Source: a bacterium (GTDB lineage Bacteria > Bacillota > Bacilli > Lactobacillales > Streptococcaceae). Taken from it: 59,904 nucleotides of DNA. The notes under the pieces are model-generated. The model saw nothing but the letters and a program-made list of their open reading frames with translations. It ran no database searches and was not told where the DNA came from. The position numbers were made by a program, and so were the translations under genes. The stretch is from assembly GCA_905221345.1 (NCBI GenBank), contig CAJNCW010000009.1, positions 1 through 59,904 on the forward strand, read 5' to 3'. Positions 25,444 through 35,165 of the stretch are shown here, in pieces (the stretch's first letter is position 1; every line of letters starts with the position of its first letter).

Positions 25444-27531
25444 ATGAAACCACTACTTGAAACCATCGATACCCGCTTTGGGACTGCTAGCAAGCATGCC
25501 TTCTCTCGGGGAAATACCCTACCATACACAGGCGTGCCTTTTGGGATGAATTACTTTGTGCCCCAGACCAGTGACCAGGAGGGAGCTTGGTTCTTCGATC
25601 CGCATCTGCCCATCTTTCAGGGGATTCGCTTAACCCACCAGCCCAGCCCTTGGATCGGGGACTACTCATGTCTCCTTCTGACACCTGTCACCGACCAGCT
25701 TGGGGGAGACAGCCTCTTCCATCGTCAGTCTTCCTATGATAGGGATAAGGCCTCTTTCCAACCTCATTATCTGAAGATTTTCTCCCTGCGCTATCAGATT
25801 GAAAGCCAGCTCACACCGACTTGCTATGGCGCTTCTATTCGTTTGGAGCAAAAGCAAGGCAAAGCCCTCTCCCTCTATCTTCACGCAGCAGATGAACTGA
25901 CAGTCAAGCAAGTAGATAAGCGGACTCTTGCCCTGAGACAAGAAGGCAAAACAGAGACCAACAAAAATCCGCTAAAACTATTCACAGCTCTACAAATGAA
26001 TACGGATCTTCTTGCTATCAGCCAAGAAGGTGGAGACTGGCGAATTGACTTAGCAAGCAGTCATGCTGAAATCCAGCTAGCAACTTCTTTCATCTCGCCT
26101 TCTCAAGCTCTGCTTAATCTACCTCAAAAGGACTTTGATAGCTGTAAAGCAAGTGCGAAAGCGGACTGGGAAAATCTCCTCCATCGTTTTGACGTTATCG
26201 AGACAGGAGAGGCTGACCGAACCTTCTTTGACCACTGCCTTTACAGACTCTTTCTCTTCCCGCAGACTTTTTATGAGGTTGATGAATCAGGGCAAGCCAT
26301 CCACATGGATCTGGCTACTGGTACTGTCAAGAACGGTGTCCTCTTTAGCAACAATGGTTTCTGGGATACCTTCCGAACTACATTTCCCCTCTTTGCCCTT
26401 ATCATACCAGAACATTATCGTCTCTTTTTAGAAGGCTTTCTCAATAGCTACCGGGATACCGGTTTCCTTCCAAAGTGGCTAGCTCCAGATGAACGTGGCA
26501 TGATGCCCGGTACCCTACTAGATGGCATTATCGCAGACAGCGCCTGCAAGGAAATGGCTCCCGATTTAGAGAAAGAACTCCTTCAAGCTATGCTTGAAAC
26601 AGCCACTAAGTCTGACCCTCTCGGTATCAATGGTCGTCACGGACTAGCCCAATACCAAGAGCTGGGCTATCTCTCTACCGACCACCACGAAAGCGTCAGC
26701 CATACCCTAGACTACGCTTATAGTGATTTTTGCATCGCTAGCTGTGCCGAAAAGCTTGGTCAGAATGACATCGCTGAGACTTATCGGGCAGCATCACAAA
26801 ATTACCAGCATCTATTTGACGCTGAGACAGGTTACATGCGAGCGCGAGACAGCCAAGGCAACTTCCGCCCCGACTTCTCTCCTTATAGTTGGGGACGCGA
26901 CTACGCCGAATGCTCTGCCATTCAAGCAACTTTAGGCGTCCTCCACGACATCCCAGGCTTAATCCAACTTATGGGCGGAAAAGAAGCATTTAGCAACTAT
27001 CTTTTGAAAGCCTGTCAGGACGCTCCTCTCTTTGAAACTACTGGCTATGGTTACGAGATTCATGAAATGAGCGAGATGGCTACCACTCCTTTTGGGCAAA
27101 TCGCCATCTCCAACCAGCCTAGCTTCCACATTCCTTATCTCTTCCGCTACAGCAACTACCCAGACTACACTGCCCTTCTCATCAAAACCTTGCGTCAGAA
27201 AGCCTTTTACCCAAGCTGGGAAGCCTATCCTGGCGATGAGGACAATGGCAGTCTCTCCGCCTGGTACATCTGGTCGGCTCTCGGATTCTACCCGACCTGT
27301 CCAGGCATACCAAACTACGATCTCGGAATCCCTCTCTTTGACCACCTCCGTATCTACCTGGCTAAGGAAAATAAATGGCTGGATATACATGCCGAGCAAA
27401 ACTACAGCCATTTCAACTTTGTCAAAGAATGCCGACTGGACCAGACCCCAGTATCTAACATTCAACACCAAGACCTCTTGGAAGCTGAGCAACTGACCTT
27501 CACCCTCAGCTGGCTACCAAATCACTCATAA
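25444..27531 (+). CDS. Family GH92 exo-alpha-mannosidase
   Basis: 695 residues, cytoplasmic (no signal peptide). Landmarks are NNGFWDTFRTTFPLFALI, SHTLDYAYSDFCIA, NQPSFHIPYLFRY and the calcium/catalytic loop PGDEDNGSLSAWYIWSALGFYP. The family uses calcium and an inverting mechanism; SP_2145, the counterpart I remember, is an alpha-1,2-mannosidase. Unlike the other glycosidase genes here it is read rightward, downstream of the FNR-like gene and with its own cre-bearing promoter, convergent with the fucosidase gene. Confidence 0.9.
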   Translation: MKPLLETIDTRFGTASKHAFSRGNTLPYTGVPFGMNYFVPQTSDQEGAWFFDPHLPIFQGIRLTHQPSPWIGDYSCLLLTPVTDQLGGDSLFHRQSSYDRDKASFQPHYLKIFSLRYQIESQLTPTCYGASIRLEQKQGKALSLYLHAADELTVKQVDKRTLALRQEGKTETNKNPLKLFTALQMNTDLLAISQEGGDWRIDLASSHAEIQLATSFISPSQALLNLPQKDFDSCKASAKADWENLLHRFDVIETGEADRTFFDHCLYRLFLFPQTFYEVDESGQAIHMDLATGTVKNGVLFSNNGFWDTFRTTFPLFALIIPEHYRLFLEGFLNSYRDTGFLPKWLAPDERGMMPGTLLDGIIADSACKEMAPDLEKELLQAMLETATKSDPLGINGRHGLAQYQELGYLSTDHHESVSHTLDYAYSDFCIASCAEKLGQNDIAETYRAASQNYQHLFDAETGYMRARDSQGNFRPDFSPYSWGRDYAECSAIQATLGVLHDIPGLIQLMGGKEAFSNYLLKACQDAPLFETTGYGYEIHEMSEMATTPFGQIAISNQPSFHIPYLFRYSNYPDYTALLIKTLRQKAFYPSWEAYPGDEDNGSLSAWYIWSALGFYPTCPGIPNYDLGIPLFDHLRIYLAKENKWLDIHAEQNYSHFNFVKECRLDQTPVSNIQHQDLLEAEQLTFTLSWLPNHS

Positions 27532-27533
27532 CC

Positions 27534-27568
27534 AAAAGAACCTTTGCATCGCGCAAAGGTTCTTCTTT
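27534..27568. terminator. Bidirectional terminator between GH92 and GH29
   Basis: AGAACCTTTGC pairs with GCAAAGGTTCT, flanked by A-rich and T-rich ends. Confidence 0.8.
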
Positions 27569-29250
27569 TATGAAACTTGGACCTGAAGCTGGTCAACCAG
27601 CTGCCCCTCTACCGTCAGATTCAGATAAAAATCTAAGGTTTTATCTCCTGCAAAATACAAGGTTGGTAGCGTCAGCCTTTTTTCAGTCTCGCCAACTTGA
27701 AACGCAAGGAATTGAATATCGTCCCGATAAGCGACACCATGCACACCCGTCCCTGGTTGAATCGAAATCTTAGCTTCTAAAGGACTGCTAGATTCTCTTC
27801 GCTTCACTGTAAAGTGGACATTTTCTCCCTTGGTCACAGCCAGACTTTTTTCTGAAAAATCTAGCTGCTGAACAGCTTCTTTTTTCGACAAGGTAGGTGT
27901 TTTATAGAGTGAAATCTTGGTCAACAAAGGCAAAGCCTGTGCCTCTGTAATGGTCACGCGTATCTTCTGCGCCTCAACGACTGATCCTCGTAAGAGACGT
28001 TTGTAGCCAACAGTATAACCAGAGCCAAACTCCTGCCAGGCACCATCCAACTCTACCTGAACATGAAAAGCGGCGATGCGTTGCCCTAACTTCAAATCTT
28101 CTCTTAACTCAATCACATCAAAAGTTTTAGGTGCCCCTAAATCAAGCTCTAACTGAATTGGCAGTTCTGCATCACTTGCCCAAGAACTAGTCTCCAGTCC
28201 ATCTGTCAGATGATGGCAGGCAAAGTCTGGTGATAGAGCAGGGGCAGATACCTTGGCTCCCAAAGCCAAATCTTCTTTATAGAGCTCGTCACGGTAGGCA
28301 GCAAATTCATAGAGACGCTGGATATCCTTCTCATCAAAGAGCCCATCTTTATTAGGGGGAATATTGAGTAAGAGAGGTGTACCCCGCCCTACTGAGTGAA
28401 AGTAGATTTCGACCAACTCCTCGAGAGACTTGGGATCCTGATCCTCATGGTAAAACCAGCCTGGCCGAAGAGAAACATCTGCCTCACCGATTGAAAACAG
28501 CGTTCCCGAGGGGTCTCCGTGCTGTAAATAATCTAATTCCGCTTCTGTTCCTAACTGGTCTGGCTTGACTTTTTGCCACAAGGGATCCCCTGCATAGCCT
28601 CGTTCATTTCCAATCCAGCGAATACTAGTTCCCTCAGTTGAGAAAATCAAACAATCGCCCTGCAAGATCCGAATGGTCTCAAACCAAGTCTCAAACTCAT
28701 AGTTGACTTGCTGGGCCCCTTCGCCTCGAGCACCATCCATCCAAACCTCAGAGAACTTGCCAGCATTCCCATAGGCAGGATTTGACAAGATTTCCTTCAA
28801 CTGAGCCAGATAATAGGCATTGTAGTCCGCTTCTTGGTCTACGTGATAGAGGGGACTGTGCGCATCCCAAGGAGACAAATACACTCCCAAATCCATGTCA
28901 AACTCAGTCGCAGCTTTGGAAACCTCAAGGAGCAAATCCCCCTTTCCACCCCTCCAAGGACTGGCCTTGACCGAATAATCTGTGTGAGCTGTCGGATAGA
29001 GGACAAAGCCATCGTGGTGCTTAACCACCAAAATTACCTTTTTAAAACCTGTTTCTTTGAGCATCTGAACCCATTCACGCGCATCCAACTTGGTAGGGTT
29101 AAAACGCTTGGGATCCTCTTGCCCGCTTCCCCATTCTTGGTCATAAAAGGTATTGGGACCAAAATGGATAAAGGCAGCTAGTTCATTCTCTAAATAAGCT
29201 AGCTGGGCCTGACTTGGTAATGGCCCATGTGGTTTTATGTTCGTCATCAT
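27568..29250 (-). CDS. Family GH29 alpha-L-fucosidase
   Basis: 560 residues from the first of two adjacent ATG codons (protein start MMTNIKPHGPLPSQ); an upstream in-frame start is not supported. The N-terminal barrel carries FIHFGPNTFYDQEWG, KHHDGFVLYPT and the nucleophile region SEVWMDGARGEG. C-terminal beta-sandwich modules follow, including an F5/8-type discoidin-like part (DLGAPKTFDVIELRED). No signal peptide. It corresponds to SP_2146 and removes fucose from imported host glycans. No clear promoter is seen; a DnaA-box palindrome lies 41 bp upstream. Confidence 0.9.
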   Translation of the reverse strand: MMTNIKPHGPLPSQAQLAYLENELAAFIHFGPNTFYDQEWGSGQEDPKRFNPTKLDAREWVQMLKETGFKKVILVVKHHDGFVLYPTAHTDYSVKASPWRGGKGDLLLEVSKAATEFDMDLGVYLSPWDAHSPLYHVDQEADYNAYYLAQLKEILSNPAYGNAGKFSEVWMDGARGEGAQQVNYEFETWFETIRILQGDCLIFSTEGTSIRWIGNERGYAGDPLWQKVKPDQLGTEAELDYLQHGDPSGTLFSIGEADVSLRPGWFYHEDQDPKSLEELVEIYFHSVGRGTPLLLNIPPNKDGLFDEKDIQRLYEFAAYRDELYKEDLALGAKVSAPALSPDFACHHLTDGLETSSWASDAELPIQLELDLGAPKTFDVIELREDLKLGQRIAAFHVQVELDGAWQEFGSGYTVGYKRLLRGSVVEAQKIRVTITEAQALPLLTKISLYKTPTLSKKEAVQQLDFSEKSLAVTKGENVHFTVKRRESSSPLEAKISIQPGTGVHGVAYRDDIQFLAFQVGETEKRLTLPTLYFAGDKTLDFYLNLTVEGQLVDQLQVQVS

Positions 29251-29290
29251 CTCGTATCTCTTTCTCTGATTATTTCTCTTGTTCACAAAG

Positions 29291-29311
29291 TTATCCACAT
29301 CTTGTGGATAA
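29291..29311. repeat. DnaA-box palindrome 1
   Basis: TTATCCACA (29291-29299) faces TGTGGATAA (29303-29311) with a 3-bp spacer. Both halves are perfect DnaA boxes. It lies in the leader region of the fucosidase gene. Confidence 0.8.
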
Positions 29312-29900
29312 GAAAATCAGGTCTGGTATTTGAATCATATTTTCAAAACCATCTCTCTTTCGCCAAGCATATCAGCTACAAATGGCCTTGTAGCGGGGAA
29401 TCCCGCTCTCACTATCTCAAAGACTCTCCCATAAGGATGTTCTTATATTTGTGATCCATAAATACTATAGTTCCGTTTGCTTTAAACTTATCCACAGGTT
29501 GTGTATAATCTGTTGTTCCTATCTGTTCTTCGTTGACTATAACAAAAAATAAAAGGAGCGTCAATATGATCGACCTCTCTTCCTAAATACTCGGAAAAGA
29601 TTCTATAATTTGTACAATATGCATCCCGAAACAATTCCCAAAATATATTTCAGATAAGTTTTATGAAATTTTCTAACGACCTTTCAATCATGTTCCTCCT
29701 TGATTTCTCATCTACATCGAATTAAAATTGGGACATTTTTTCTTAAAATGTAAAACTCAGCATAATTTTTTTAAAAAATATTATATTCTTTTTAATCAAA
29801 GTTTATACATTTATCTCCTTTAATTTCTTTTATTATCGTATAATAACATAAAATACTACTAAAACCTTGTTTTATTTTAATTTTTAATAAATTTTCGCTA
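29312..29900. other. Gene-free AT-rich stretch between the fucosidase and arc genes
   Basis: I see no convincing gene in these ~590 bases. They hold a small hairpin (AGCGGG/CCCGCT, 29392-29407), the second DnaA palindrome and a ribosome site (AAAAGGAG) followed by a six-codon frame MIDLSS (ATG at 29566). Beyond about 29640 the sequence is very AT-rich, and pieces such as TTTATACATTTAT (around 29805) could be ArgR/AhrC sites, though they are too loose to call. Confidence 0.6.
29488..29508. repeat. DnaA-box palindrome 2
   Basis: TTATCCACA (29488-29496) faces TGTGTATAA (29500-29508, one mismatch) with the same 3-bp spacer as palindrome 1, which is 197 bp away. Confidence 0.75.
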
Positions 29901-29948
29901 TTGACATGCATCTAAGAATATGATATAACGAACATGTAAGCGGTACCA
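29901..29948 (+). promoter_or_regulatory. arcA promoter and cre site
   Basis: TTGACA (29901-29906), 17 bp, TATAAC (29924-29929). TGTAAGCGGTACCA (29935-29948) matches the cre consensus at 13 of 14 positions and covers the start site, so CcpA repression is expected, as is known for arc operons. In the leader GGTACC and GGTGCC can form a small hairpin. Confidence 0.8.
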
Positions 29949-29988
29949 AAATAGGTGCCACCGTAGAAATTTTTAAGGAGGAAAACAC

Positions 29989-31218
29989 ATGTCTTCACAT
30001 CCAATTCAGGTATTCTCAGAAATTGGGAAACTGAAGAAAGTTATGTTGCACCGTCCAGGCAAAGAGTTGGAAAACTTGTTGCCGGACTATCTCGAAAGGC
30101 TTCTTTTTGATGACATTCCATTCTTGGAAGATGCTCAAAAAGAACATGATGCATTTGCTCAAGCTCTTCGTGATGAAGGAATTGAGGTCCTTTACCTAGA
30201 GCAACTGGCTGCTGAATCATTGACTTCCCCAGAAATCCGCGATCAATTTATCGAGGAATATTTAGACGAAGCCAATATCCGTGGACGTCAAACCAAGGCG
30301 GCTATTCGTGAATTACTTCGTGGTATCAAAGACAACCAAGAATTGGTTGAAAAAACAATGGCAGGAGTTCAAAAAGCTGAATTACCAGAAATTCCTGACG
30401 AAGCTAAGGGGCTAACTGACTTGGTTGAATCAGATTACCCATTTGCGATTGATCCAATGCCAAACCTTTACTTCACACGCGACCCATTTGCAACCATTGG
30501 TAATGCCGTATCACTTAACCACATGTTTGCCGACACTCGTAACCGTGAAACACTTTACGGTAAATATATCTTCAAATACCATCCAATCTATGGTGGAAAA
30601 GTAGAATTAGTCTACAACCGTGAAGAAGACACACGTATCGAAGGTGGAGATGAGCTCGTTCTTTCTAAAGATGTTCTCGCAGTAGGTATTTCTCAACGTA
30701 CAGATGCAGCTTCTATTGAAAAACTCTTGGTGAACATCTTCAAGAAAAATGTTGGCTTCAAGAAAGTATTGGCCTTTGAATTTGCTAACAACCGTAAATT
30801 CATGCACTTGGATACTGTCTTCACCATGGTTGACTATGACAAATTCACAATTCACCCAGAAATCGAAGGCGATCTTCGTGTGTACTCTGTCACTTATGAA
30901 GATGAAAAACTCAAGATTGTTGAAGAAAAAGGTGACTTAGCTGAACTTCTTGCAAAGAACCTCGGCGTAGAAAAAGTTCATTTGATCCGTTGCGGTGGTG
31001 GCAATATCGTAGCAGCTGCGCGTGAACAATGGAATGATGGCTCCAACACTTTGACCATCGCACCTGGTGTGGTTGTCGTTTATGCTCGCAATACCATTAC
31101 CAATAAAATCCTAGAAGAATACGGGCTTCGCTTGATTAAGATTCGCGGAAGCGAATTGGTTCGGGGCCGTGGTGGACCTCGTTGTATGTCTATGCCATTT
31201 GAACGTGAAGAAGTATAA
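29989..31218 (+). CDS. arcA: Arginine deiminase ArcA
   Basis: 409 residues, full length and intact, unlike some pneumococcal strains with broken arcA. It converts arginine to citrulline and ammonia. Motifs: [40 protein letters not shown] and the catalytic Cys399 in [10 protein letters not shown] strong AAGGAGG precedes the ATG. First gene of arcA-arcB-arcC-arcD-peptidase, which yields ATP and ammonia for acid tolerance. Confidence 0.96.
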   Translation: MSSHPIQVFSEIGKLKKVMLHRPGKELENLLPDYLERLLFDDIPFLEDAQKEHDAFAQALRDEGIEVLYLEQLAAESLTSPEIRDQFIEEYLDEANIRGRQTKAAIRELLRGIKDNQELVEKTMAGVQKAELPEIPDEAKGLTDLVESDYPFAIDPMPNLYFTRDPFATIGNAVSLNHMFADTRNRETLYGKYIFKYHPIYGGKVELVYNREEDTRIEGGDELVLSKDVLAVGISQRTDAASIEKLLVNIFKKNVGFKKVLAFEFANNRKFMHLDTVFTMVDYDKFTIHPEIEGDLRVYSVTYEDEKLKIVEEKGDLAELLAKNLGVEKVHLIRCGGGNIVAAAREQWNDGSNTLTIAPGVVVVYARNTITNKILEEYGLRLIKIRGSELVRGRGGPRCMSMPFEREEV

Positions 31219-31275
31219 TCGCTGTTCAGTATTTGTCAATAAAAAATGTAAAAAATAGAAAGAGGAAATAATAGA

Positions 31276-32292
31276 ATGACACATTCAGTATTCCAAGGAC
31301 GTAGCTTCTTAGCAGAAAAAGACTTTACTCGCGCAGAGTTAGAGTACCTTATCGGTCTATCAGCTCACTTGAAAGATTTGAAAAAACGCAATATCCAACA
31401 CCACTACCTTGCTGGTAAAAATATCGCCCTCCTGTTTGAAAAAACTTCTACTCGTACACGTGCAGCCTTTACAACTGCAGCTATTGACCTTGGTGCTCAT
31501 CCAGAATACCTCGGAGCAAATGACATTCAGTTAGGTAAAAAAGAATCTACTGAAGATACTGCTAAAGTATTGGGACGCATGTTTGACGGGATTGAATTCC
31601 GTGGTTTCAGCCAACGTATGGTTGAAGAACTGGCAGAATTCTCAGGTGTCCCAGTATGGAATGGTCTAACTGACGAATGGCACCCAACTCAAATGCTCGC
31701 TGACTACTTGACAGTTCAAGAAAATTTTGGTCGTTTGGAAGGCTTGACATTGGTATACTGTGGTGATGGACGCAATAACGTTGCTAACAGCTTGCTGGTA
31801 ACAGGTGCTATCCTTGGTGTTAACGTTCACATCTTCTCACCAAAAGAACTCTTCCCAGAAAAAGAAATCGTTGAATTGGCTGAAGGATTTGCTAAAGAAA
31901 GCGGCGCACACATCCTCATCACCGAAGATGCAGACGAAGCTGTCAAAGGTGCAGACGTACTTTACACAGACGTTTGGGTATCTATGGGCGAAGAAGACAA
32001 ATTCGCAGAACGCGTTGCACTTTTGAAACCGTACCAAGTTAACATGGAATTGGTGAAGAAAGCTGGCAACGAAAACTTAATCTTCTTGCACTGTTTACCA
32101 GCATTCCACGACACTCACACTGTTTACGGTAAAGATGTTGCTGAAAAATTTGGCGTAGAAGAAATGGAAGTAACAGACGAAGTCTTCCGCAGCAAATATG
32201 CTCGTCACTTTGACCAAGCAGAAAACCGTATGCACACTATCAAGGCTGTTATGGCGGCTACTCTTGGAAATCTCTACATTCCTAAAGTATAA
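31276..32292 (+). CDS. arcB: Ornithine carbamoyltransferase, catabolic ArcB
   Basis: 338 residues. The carbamoyl-phosphate motif STRTR is at 58-62, followed by [11 protein letters not shown], and the ornithine-site HCLP at 272-275. In the arc pathway it splits citrulline with phosphate into ornithine and carbamoyl phosphate. It lies 57 bp after arcA. A 143-bp hairpin element starts 24 bp after its stop codon. Confidence 0.96.
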   Translation: MTHSVFQGRSFLAEKDFTRAELEYLIGLSAHLKDLKKRNIQHHYLAGKNIALLFEKTSTRTRAAFTTAAIDLGAHPEYLGANDIQLGKKESTEDTAKVLGRMFDGIEFRGFSQRMVEELAEFSGVPVWNGLTDEWHPTQMLADYLTVQENFGRLEGLTLVYCGDGRNNVANSLLVTGAILGVNVHIFSPKELFPEKEIVELAEGFAKESGAHILITEDADEAVKGADVLYTDVWVSMGEEDKFAERVALLKPYQVNMELVKKAGNENLIFLHCLPAFHDTHTVYGKDVAEKFGVEEMEVTDEVFRSKYARHFDQAENRMHTIKAVMAATLGNLYIPKV

Positions 32293-32315
32293 AACTTACT
32301 CGTATACACAACACA

Positions 32316-32458
32316 GGGGTTGAGACGAAAGCTATGATAGCTTATCAGTTCTAGCGAAAGAAAGCACGGATTCTTTTTGACAAATTTGCCACCTTACTCT
32401 TGTCATCTTCCTGCTTCCTAGTCTCATTCTGATAAACGTCAGCTATGCGTCTAACCCC
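32316..32458. repeat. 143-bp extended hairpin element between arcB and arcC
   Basis: The ends are inverted repeats (GGGGTT/AACCCC, then AGACG/CGTCT, AGCT/AGCT). Further inward TTATCAG/CTGATAA, CTAG/CTAG, AAGCA/TGCTT and TGACAA/TTGTCA (16-nt loop) pair in nested order, so the whole element can fold into one long imperfect hairpin. It contains no gene. The size and symmetry suggest a MITE-like insertion or a structured RNA in the arc transcript. It does not match the BOX or RUP elements as I remember them, and no clear target duplication is seen. Confidence 0.65.
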
Positions 32459-32528
32459 TTTTAGTTCGTAGTAATGACTAATTTGTCTTTTGAAAAGACG
32501 CTACCTGTACTTCATATTTTATCATTAT

Positions 32529-32564
32529 ACCTGTCTGTAGCTCTTAGAGTTCTGTCAGGTTTTG
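32529..32564 (+). other. Terminator-like hairpin before arcC
   Basis: ACCTG pairs with CAGGT and AGCTC with GAGTT inside it, followed by TTTTG. It is 22 bp before the arcC start; it could be a weak attenuator or a processing site. Confidence 0.45.
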
Positions 32565-32586
32565 TATCTGAAAGAAAGGAGAGCTC

Positions 32587-33534
32587 ATGTCTCATAGAAA
32601 AATCGTCGTTGCTTTAGGCGGAAATGCCATCCTCTCCACTGACCCATCTGCCCAAGCTCAACAAGCTGCTCTGGTAGAAACAGCTCGTCATCTGGTCAAG
32701 TTGATTCAAAACGGAGATGAACTGATCATCACTCACGGAAATGGTCCTCAGGTGGGTAATCTCTTGCTTCAACACTTGATGGCAAATTCGGAAAAAAATC
32801 CTGCCTTCCCACTTGATTCTTTGGTTGCCATGACCGAAGGTAGTATCGGTTTTTGGCTACAATGTGCTCTTGATAACGCATTGCTCGATGTAGGACTTGA
32901 TAAAAATGTCGCTTCTGTTGTTACCCAAGTTATAGTAGACAAAGCGGACCCTGCCTTTATCAATCCTACCAAACCAATCGGTCCATTCTACTCAGAAGAG
33001 GATGCCAAAGCTGAGAGCGAAAAAACAGGAGCAACCTTCAAAGAAGATGCTGGTCGTGGCTGGCGTAAAGTGGTGGCTTCACCAAAACCAATCGACATCA
33101 AAGAAATCAACAGCATCCGCACCTTGCTTGATAATGGTCAAGTTGTCATCGCAGCAGGTGGAGGAGGTATCCCTGTTGTCAAAAATGAAAACGGTTACTT
33201 AAGTGGAGTCGAAGCCGTTATCGACAAAGACTTTGCGTCTCAACGACTAGCAGAACTCGTCGAAGCTGACCTCTTTATCGTCCTTACTGGCGTAGATTAT
33301 GTTTATGTCAACTACAATAAACCAGACCAGGAAAAACTTGAACACGTTACTGTCAGTCAACTAAAAGAATACATCAAACAAGGACAATTCGCACCGGGTA
33401 GCATGCTACCAAAAGTCGAAGCTGCTATCGATTTTGTAACCAACCGCCCAGAAGGCAAGGCTGTTATCACTTCCCTCAGCAATCTAGGCGCCTTGATCGA
33501 GTCCGAAAGCGGAACAATTATTGTTAAAGACTAG
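32587..33534 (+). CDS. arcC: Carbamate kinase ArcC
   Basis: 315 residues. The amino-acid-kinase fold is marked by [34 protein letters not shown] and VIDKDFAS. It makes ATP from ADP and carbamoyl phosphate, the energy-yielding step of the arginine deiminase pathway. The ribosome site AAAGGAG is close to the ATG. The 294-bp gap from arcB holds the large hairpin element. Confidence 0.95.
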   Translation: MSHRKIVVALGGNAILSTDPSAQAQQAALVETARHLVKLIQNGDELIITHGNGPQVGNLLLQHLMANSEKNPAFPLDSLVAMTEGSIGFWLQCALDNALLDVGLDKNVASVVTQVIVDKADPAFINPTKPIGPFYSEEDAKAESEKTGATFKEDAGRGWRKVVASPKPIDIKEINSIRTLLDNGQVVIAAGGGGIPVVKNENGYLSGVEAVIDKDFASQRLAELVEADLFIVLTGVDYVYVNYNKPDQEKLEHVTVSQLKEYIKQGQFAPGSMLPKVEAAIDFVTNRPEGKAVITSLSNLGALIESESGTIIVKD

Positions 33535-33631
33535 CCATTTTAACCCAAGTACAAGCTCTAATCAGGAGTACTCAGGTAAACCAACATCATTCGTTTTTAT
33601 ACTTTGTGGCATAGTTTAGGAGGAAAAACAA

Positions 33632-35143
33632 ATGAGTGAAAAAACAAAAAAAAGGTTCCAAATGCCTTCATCTTACACTGTTTTGATCATTATTATTGCT
33701 ATCATGGCAATCTTGACTTGGATCATTCCAGCAGGTAAGTATGACACGAACGAAGCAGGTGGCCTCATTGCAGGTACCTATCAAACTGTTGACTCTAATC
33801 CCCAAGGGATTTACGATATTCTAATGGCCCCAATCCGGGCGATGCTCGGTCACGAACCAACTAAAGCCGCTATTGACGTAGCCTTCTTCATCCTCATGGT
33901 TGGAGGATTTCTAGGTGTCGTCAATGCGACAGGCACATTAGATGTTGGTATTGCCTCTATTGTTAAGAAATACAAAGGACGCGAAAAAATGCTGATCCTC
34001 ATCCTCATGCCCCTCTTTGCACTTGGAGGAACAACTTATGGTATGGGTGAAGAAACCATGGCATTTTACCCACTCCTTGTTCCTGTTATGATGGCTGTTG
34101 GTTTTGATAGCATTACTGCCGTTGCCATCATTCTACTAGGTTCCCAAGTCGGCTGTCTTGCCTCTACTCTCAATCCTTTTGCTACTGTTATCGCTTCTGA
34201 TACCGCAGGTGTGTCATCTATGGACGGGGTTATCCTTCGTATCATCTTCTGGTTTGTTATGACAGGTATTAGTACTTACTTTGTCTACCGCTATGCAGAA
34301 AAGATTCAAAAGGATCCTACAAAATCACTTGTCTACTCTCAACGTGAAGAAGACCTTAAACACTTCAATGTCACTGATAACGAAAATGCTCCATCTGTCT
34401 TGAACAAGAAACAAAAACATGTTCTTGCCTTGTTCATCTTGACTTTCATTATCATGATTGCCAGCTTTATCCCTTGGGTAGACTTGCACATCACTCTATT
34501 TGAAGACTTCAAGAATTGGTTGATTGGTCTCCCTGTTATTGGTGGAGCTATCGGTTCATCTGCTCTACCATTCGGTAGCTGGTACTTCCCAGAAGGTGCG
34601 ATGCTCTTTGCTGTGATGGGTATTCTTATTGGTGTTGTTTACGGTCTCAAGGAAAGCAAGATTATCTCTACTTTTATGGCTGGTGCAGCAGATCTTCTCA
34701 CCGTAGCCTTGATTTGTGCAGTGGCTCGTGGTATCCAAGTTATCATGAACGACGGTATGATTACTGCAACTATTCTACACTGGGGTGAAGTCGGACTTCA
34801 AGGTCTCTCTTCTCAGGTCTTCATCGTTTTGACCTACCTCTTCTACCTTCCTATGTCATTCCTTATCCCATCTTCATCTGGACTTGCTAGTGCTACAATG
34901 GGAATCATGGCACCACTTGGTGAGTTCGTTAACGTAAAACCTAGTCTCATCATCACTGCCTATCAATCTGCATCTGGTGTACTAAACCTTGTCGCTCCAA
35001 CTTCTGGTATCGTTATGGGGGCTCTCGCGCTCGGCCGTATCAGTCTAGGAACTTGGTGGAAATTTGTTACTAAACTCATTGTCGTTATTGTCATTGTAAG
35101 CATACTTCTTCTTATCCTAGGTACCTTCCTACCATTCCTTTAG
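33632..35143 (+). CDS. arcD: Arginine/ornithine exchanger ArcD (YfcC family)
   Basis: 503 residues with about twelve membrane helices (first: [21 protein letters not shown]). It belongs to the YfcC/DcuC-like family ([41 protein letters not shown]), which serves as ArcD in pneumococcus, rather than the APC-family ArcD of other bacteria. It imports arginine against ornithine. The start follows TTAGGAGG. The assignment rests on both the family and its place in the arc operon. Confidence 0.88.
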   Translation: MSEKTKKRFQMPSSYTVLIIIIAIMAILTWIIPAGKYDTNEAGGLIAGTYQTVDSNPQGIYDILMAPIRAMLGHEPTKAAIDVAFFILMVGGFLGVVNATGTLDVGIASIVKKYKGREKMLILILMPLFALGGTTYGMGEETMAFYPLLVPVMMAVGFDSITAVAIILLGSQVGCLASTLNPFATVIASDTAGVSSMDGVILRIIFWFVMTGISTYFVYRYAEKIQKDPTKSLVYSQREEDLKHFNVTDNENAPSVLNKKQKHVLALFILTFIIMIASFIPWVDLHITLFEDFKNWLIGLPVIGGAIGSSALPFGSWYFPEGAMLFAVMGILIGVVYGLKESKIISTFMAGAADLLTVALICAVARGIQVIMNDGMITATILHWGEVGLQGLSSQVFIVLTYLFYLPMSFLIPSSSGLASATMGIMAPLGEFVNVKPSLIITAYQSASGVLNLVAPTSGIVMGALALGRISLGTWWKFVTKLIVVIVIVSILLLILGTFLPFL

Positions 35144-35165
35144 AACAAAGTGTGAGGTAAAACGA

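Noticed and set aside
29291..29508. A replication origin
   Set aside because: Only two pairs of DnaA boxes, no dnaA, dnaN or parB genes and no DNA-unwinding element that can be told apart from the general AT richness.
32316..32458. BOX or RUP repeat
   Set aside because: Length and terminal sequences do not match those pneumococcal repeats as I know them.
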